From assembly GCF_026210795.1 (NCBI RefSeq), contig NC_089440.1:3286001-3350000 (forward strand): a DNA stretch of 64,000 nucleotides, in the 5' to 3' direction. This document shows positions 58,398 through 64,000 of this stretch, in pieces (position 1 is the stretch's first letter; each line of letters starts with the position of its first letter). Origin of the DNA: Rhizophagus irregularis (taxonomy: Eukaryota > Glomeromycota > Glomeromycetes > Glomerales > Glomeraceae). A program made the position numbers and the translations under genes. Under the pieces are notes generated by a model. That model saw only the letters and a list, made by a program, of their open reading frames with translations, was not told where the DNA came from and did no database searches.

Positions 58398-61170
58398 ATG
58401 TCGAAATATGTAGTGAAAGCTACTGCTCGTACAATGTAAGTATATGTCGCTCTAAATGGTTTCTTGATTTATACCAAGGAATTACCGGCATCTACTATTT
58501 GATTAAAAAAAAAAAAATTGTTTGTAACCATAATATAATTTAAATCTGTTAAGTTTTATATTTCTCTCACACTTGCATATTTTTCTTATATCACAGAAAA
58601 AATTATACAAAAGGGTATTCAGATATTCAGGCAAAAGTTCGATCTGCAACCTCTAATGACCCATGGGGTCCAAGTGGTACTTTAATGAATGAGATTGCTA
58701 AAGCAACATACAATCAGTAAGTAGTATACTATGTTAATATGTTAGAATTTATTTCTTTTGTATAAAAAAAAATACATTCTAAATTAAAATCTTTTTAATT
58801 AGTAATGAATTTATAGAAATCATGGAAATGATTGACAAAAGATTAAACGATCATGGCAAAAATTGGAGACATGTTTTCAAAGTGAGTTAAATAAAATTAC
58901 TCTAGATTTCAAAGAAATTTTATAATGACATATAATTGTATATCTTTTGACAAATTAGGCACTCACATTATTGGATTATTGTCTTCACGGAGGTTCAGAA
59001 CAAGTTGTAAGTTATGCAAAAAAGAATTTATATGTAGTGAAGACTTTAACAGAATTTCAGTATATTGATGAGGAGGGTAAAGACCAGGGTGCAAATGGTA
59101 TGCTACAGTAACCTATTTATTAATTCCACATTTTATTATCATATTATAAAATTAAAGTGTTTATTTTGTTTGAATAATAGTAAGGCAGAAGGCCAAAGAA
59201 ATTACCAATCTTCTCCAGGACGAAGAAAGACTTAAACAAGAAAGACGAAATAGAGATGATATGAGAAGACGTATGGGAGGTCGTAGTGATTATGTAAATG
59301 ACCAAATTTCAGATAGGTCAATCGAACCTGGTTATTTAGATGATGAAAGCGAGATGCAAAGAGCAATTGAAGAGAGTAAAAGATCTGCGCAAGAATATGA
59401 GGCAAGGATAAAAGAAAGGTATAATATCATCTTAAAAAAAATATTTTTTAATATATTATAGTATTTACCTTAATTATTTAATATTAATAATATTATTAAC
59501 AGTGAGCATGATGAAGTAGAAAAGGCATTAAGATTAAGTAAAGAGGAAGAGGAAAAACGATTGGCCAGATTAGCTGAACAAAATGAAAAACCGTTAATCG
59601 ACACGTCAGGGTGAGTTATATTTTTTGACTATATATTACGTTCTATTATCGTGTCACTTATATTCTATATTTTAAATTTCACTTTATAGATTTGGAAATA
59701 ATCCATTTCCACAGCAACAAACCGATTTCTTTGGTCAACCAATCAATTCTCAATTTGGAAATAACCAATTTAGTCAATATAGTAGCACTTCTAGTAACCA
59801 GTTCGATCCTTTCGATATGATTGATAACTCACAAAACTCGATTAATTATAACCTCTTGAATAATAATCCGTTGAATAATAATCCATTGAATAATAATCCA
59901 TTAAATAATAATCCATTGAATAATAATCCATATCAAATGCAACAATCTCAATCTTATCAAACATCAACCGTTGGTTCAAATAATCCATTTGGAAACTTTT
60001 CGCAGCAGAAACCAGATTTTGGAACAACTACTTCATATGGAACAAATGGAACAACTACTCCATATGGAACAAATGGAATTTCATCTTTCAATATGTCCAC
60101 ATCTAATTTTAGTTCACCTAATTTGGCGACATCAACGTTCGAATCATTTTCATCATCTAATAAACAGGTATACTACAATAACCATTATCTAATTTTTAAT
60201 TTTAATGCTAAAATTATATATATATATATTTTTAAATAAATTAATGTGTTTGTATAGCCTAATTTCGACAGTTTAATTCAATCACAAGAAGTAAATATTT
60301 CACTTATTTTTCATATGTGAATTGGTAATTCGCTAAGTTATGATTAATTTTAACCTTCATTTAACCAAAAATGTAGATAACAAAAAAACCACAGGACGAA
60401 AAACATTCAAAATTGGCTTCACTCATTGCTAGTGGGGGGTGAGAATCAAAATAATTGAATTACAATTCGTATCTTCAATTTTTAATATTTTATTTCATTT
60501 AGAGATGGCATGGATACCTTCGGTAATGTGGGAAATCGTCGTGTCCCGGCGTAAGTATCAGTTAGTTTTTGATGCATATTAAATAAATATTAAGATTTAT
60601 TTCCTTTATTTAAAGGGGATCTGGCTTTGCTAATGCTTTATCCGTCCCATCACCGAGACGATCAAATTCAACTGGTGATATTTCTATAAATCAAGCTAAT
60701 CCATTCCTTAATACTGGAGGATCTGGAGGAGGTGATGGTGGCGGCGGCTATAACACTTTTAGCCATCCTACTACCACTACTAGAAGCACCGATTTATTTT
60801 TCGGTAGTACTGGCAACAACACATTTAATCAAGAGGCGAATCAGGCAAGAATAAACGAAAGTTTTAGAATTTAATATCTTTAAAATACTTCTTTTGACGA
60901 TCTATTTTCTATTTTCTCATTTTTTTTTAGTCAATAACACCATTTTCAAGCTCATCTTATGCAACTAATACAACTAGTAATACCCTTATTGATCTAAGTG
61001 ATGTGGGAGGTGGTTTTGGTACTCCCCCAAGTAAGAATCCTTTTCAAATACAGACACCAAATACTAATACACATAACGTTAATAAACCGGTCTCACTTAA
61101 CGATTTGGCAAGATTAAATCAACAAAATTCACCTTTTCACCAAAATACTGGAGGATTTGGTAATTGGTAA
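58398..61170 (+). CDS. Epsin (ENTH-domain clathrin adaptor)
   Basis: Epsins bend membranes and link ubiquitinated cargo to clathrin during endocytosis. Twelve exons (58398-58435, 58597-58716, 58803-58881, 58959-59097, 59181-59418, 59503-59610, 59690-60167, 60258-60290, 60377-60438, 60503-60550, 60616-60844, 60931-61170) join in phase to 603 residues. The ENTH domain covers about residues 1-140 (SNDPWGPSGTLMNEIAKATY, FKALTLLDYCLHGGSEQVV, KDQGANVRQKAKEITNLL). Two ubiquitin-interacting motifs follow: ESEMQRAIEESKRSAQ (about 181-196) and DEVEKALRLSKEEEE (about 208-222). The tail is N/Q/S/G-rich with several NPF motifs for EH-domain partners, a fivefold LNNNP repeat, and LIDL near the end as a clathrin box. 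The intron after 60844 has a GC donor (CAG|GCAAGA). Confidence 0.95.
59853..59930 (+). repeat. 15-bp in-frame minisatellite coding (LNNNP)5 in epsin
   Basis: Five copies of TTGAATAATAATCCA-type units encode LNNNP repeats between the UIMs and the NPF-rich tail. The unit length keeps the frame, so copy number can vary without breaking the protein. Confidence 0.9.
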
Positions 61171-61599
61171 CAAATATAGAAAGGTTTTTATTAGAAGACA
61201 CAAGGACTCTTTTATATTTGTAATTTTATATTATATTTATTTTTAGTCCTTTTTTTTTAAAAAAAAAAGTTTGGCTTTAAAATAAGCTAATCGAACAAAT
61301 CATTTATTTGGTATACATATTTTTTTTCGTTGTAATATTATTATATTTGTTTTTTACATTTTTAATTAGCAATAAAGAATATTTAAAAAAAATCATTTTG
61401 ATCTCCACAATTATATGAAATAACATGCTAAAAATGTGCGCACTGTAATAAGAAATATAAAAAATTGTTAGTTCAACTGCTGCATAGTTTATTATTATTT
61501 GACAAGTGTATATCCTCTTGTGATGCTGTCATGCGGTGAAAATTTTTGTGCACGAATCAAAAACCTCGACCGATAATCATTGATTATGTGAGACAAAGT
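61171..61599. other. Epsin 3' UTR and AAA-ATPase promoter
   Basis: AATAAAG near 61370 could serve as the poly-A signal of epsin. Open sequence from 61546 in the frame of the next gene lacks an ATG until 61600. Confidence 0.45.
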
Positions 61600-64000
61600 A
61601 TGCGCGACTTAGTTCTAAGACCACCCATTCCCGAAGATATAGGTTCTGCACGATGTGTGGTTTCAGCTGATATTATAAAAAAGAGGAGATTATTAGTTGG
61701 ACAATGGGTCCGAATAGATTCTGTATCAGTTGTATGCAACTTTATTTTTGTGTTCGCGTTATTTTATACAATTGTTAACTTATTGTAATAAATTAGTCAT
61801 TGTACTGTCGTATATGGCCAGCTTCGATACCGGCTGGTATAATTCAAGCTGATAATTTCATAAGTAAAAATGTAAAATCATTAGATAGATCGAATTTAAA
61901 CAATTTATCATGTAAGAAATATAAAAAGGTTGATCTATTTGACGATTTGACAAGATATCGACAAAGGTCATAATTATATATTAGGCTCATTAGTTTCTTT
62001 AAGAATTCCTCTGCAAAATGTTAAAGAAGTTGTGGTCTCCATTAAACTTCATAATTTCGAGGGACGAAATCAAGAATTAAAGCAATTACATGAATTAGGT
62101 TTTGTGTGGAAGAAAGGATCGGATTTTATTAGGTTACAGGTAAGCAATTGTCACTATAATTTATTAGATGATTATAAATTAACTTAATTATAGACCATTA
62201 GAAATATATTAAACGGGAAATTAATATGTGATGAATGTATCATATTTGATGAAAGACGTCATTTGGAAATAAAAGTATTTATGAATCAAAACGGTTGCTT
62301 TTTTTTTAATTTCGAAGGAACAGATTCATTCTTGGGTTATTATTTAGATTCTTGCGACATCTCCAAGTGACGAATCACTTTTTACAAATGAAAGTCAAAT
62401 TTCAATTGTCGACACTTTAAATAATAAAAATATACATAGTTTTGATAATGAAATTGGTCAGATATCGTCATCATTACAAAGTGTTTCATTAGAAGAAAAT
62501 TTTACTAGGAATGTTCCTGGGCTCGAAAAGGCTTTTGAAACACTTTTTGAAGTCGTTGTTTATCCATTATTATATCCAGATTTAATACAAAAGTTGAAGA
62601 TTGAATGCCCAAAAGGTATTACAAGAATTTTCTCCTTTAGGAAATATATATATGCTCAATATAACTTTATGTATTACTAATGTTTATTAGGTGTGTTACT
62701 TTATGGGCCATCTGGTGTTGGAAAAACATATCTAGTTAGCACAATTGCAAAAGCTTGCAATGCAAAGATGGTATGTGATTGATATAATGCAATATTTGCA
62801 ATGAGAATTGTTTAACGTGAAAACATGCATTCTAAAATAGATTTCAATACGTGGACCTGATATATTTGGGTCTTATGTTGGAGAAAGCGAGGCAAGGCTG
62901 AGAAATAAGTTCTCTCAAGCAAAAAAAATGATATCTGAGGAAGATGATCCAATAATTCTTTTTATTGATGAATTGGTATTAAATATCATCACTTTCGGTT
63001 TTCACAATATCTGTTTGTTAAATTTATTAAAACTAGTTATCCATTAGGAAGCTATAGCATCACATCGAGAAGAAGCACGATCTCACGAATCTCACGTTGT
63101 TGCTCAGCTTTTAACGTTGATGGATGGCATTGAGTCACGCGGAAGATTGATTGTTATAGCAGCAACTAATCGACCTAATGTTATTGATCCAGCTTTAAGA
63201 AGACCTGGGCGGTATGGTTTAAATTCACAAGTTGATATTAATTGAGCACATAAATTTAATTATACATAAATGTTTGATTAGATTCGATCGGGAAGTAGGT
63301 GTTGATGTTCCAAATGAAAAGGCACGCCAAAGAATATTACGGTTTCAAACATCACAAATGCCACTTGAAAATGATGTTGATGTTGGTGAGTAATTAGTAA
63401 ATATAACAAAATTATATATAAACTAATTATAAAAGTGTTATTTTGTATTATTTTGTAGGTTTTTTAGCTTCTATAACTAATGGATATGTTGGTGCTGAAT
63501 TAGCTACGTTATGTTGTGAAGCTGCAATGAATGCAGTTAATCGTCGCATTTCCAATACTTCTAGAGATAAATTTAAAAAGTAAAAAGGGTGTTTATTTCT
63601 ATTATTTCTTACAAAGAAATGATGGTATTTACAAAATAATTATTTTAGGTCTACGTTTAATATTACCATGGATGATTTTATGGTGGCGATGTCACATGTT
63701 TCACCTTCAATAAAACACAATTATCAAGTGAATTTTGAAGAGAAAAACTGGGACGATATTGGTGGATTAGATACGGTTAAAAAAGTTGAATATTATTAAT
63801 TATCTTTCACTTAATATACTTACTGTACATTAAATTTCTAATAGTTTATTTAATTTATAGCAATTAAAACAGGCAATTGAATGGCCATTACAATATAACA
63901 ATACATTTAAAAAACTAGGATTAAAACCTCCAAAGGGAATTCTTTTGTATGGGCCGCCTGGATGCAGTAAAACTACATTAGTCAAGGTAATAAATATTAT
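61600..64000 (+). CDS. AFG2/SPATA5-type tandem AAA+ ATPase, 3' end outside window
   Basis: AFG2-family ATPases are Cdc48-like unfoldases that release maturation factors from pre-60S ribosomes. Twelve phase-consistent exons are seen: 61600-61731, 61797-61911, 61985-62139, 62194-62274, 62348-62615, 62691-62770, 62841-62975, 63048-63211, 63282-63385, 63459-63579, 63649-63784 and 63861-63986. An N-domain ([20 protein letters not shown]) precedes D1 with Walker A GPSGVGKT, pore segment [16 protein letters not shown], Walker B IILFIDEL, sensor [17 protein letters not shown] and [11 protein letters not shown]2 begins [20 protein letters not shown] and has Walker A GPPGCSKT, the GC(S/A)KT form typical of AFG2A/AFG2B. 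The start is uncertain: an upstream open stretch in frame from 61546 (CTNQKPRPIIIDYVRQS) may be coding via an upstream exon. AFG2A and AFG2B cannot be separated without the rest of D2. Confidence 0.88.

Noticed and set aside
60845-60872. Epsin ending ten codons after the 60844 junction by read-through
   Set aside because: Read-through removes the conserved-looking LIDL and C-terminal NPF region, and a good GC-AG intron restores both.

Overview
This is a eukaryotic nuclear window, most likely from an arbuscular mycorrhizal fungus (Glomeromycotina; it resembles Rhizophagus). The reasons are very high AT content, genes cut by many short GT-AG introns, a fungal gene set (Hsp70, COQ2, GCP4, Mip1-type DNA polymerase gamma, epsin) and abundant decayed transposons. 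The species call is an inference. No operons, CRISPR arrays, rRNA or tRNA genes were seen.

Layout. At 0.1-2.2 kb lies a SUZ12/VEFS-box Polycomb gene. From 2.2 to 23.7 kb there is mostly repeat DNA: a LINE-type retrotransposon with both target-site duplications and a poly-A tail (6096-12465), a broken 5-kb DNA transposon of an unclassified kind (15621-20654), four hAT-like MITEs with perfect 8-bp target duplications, and several TA-flanked palindromic MITEs. At 23.8-26.5 kb sit two divergent genes: an N-terminal protein methyltransferase and a multi-pass membrane protein with an LHHW motif. From 26.5 to 40 kb the DNA is repetitive again: a polypyrimidine tract, a tandem hairpin array, a decayed pogo-like transposon carrying two nested MITEs, and a four-level set of nested insertions around a 147-bp tandem array.

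From 40 kb to the end the window is gene-dense: a small unknown gene, an M49-like metallopeptidase, cytosolic Hsp70, GCP4 and COQ2 (divergent, 150 bp apart), an acidic unknown protein, mitochondrial DNA polymerase gamma, epsin, and the 5' part of an AFG2/SPATA5-type AAA ATPase that runs off the window.

How the genes relate. These are independent housekeeping genes, not a pathway cluster. COQ2 and polymerase gamma both act in mitochondria. The most notable protein observation is that polymerase gamma has an intact-looking polymerase domain but has lost most of its 3'-5' exonuclease catalytic residues. The most notable DNA observation is the depth and clarity of nested transposition. Exon boundaries were derived by hand from splice signals and reading phase.
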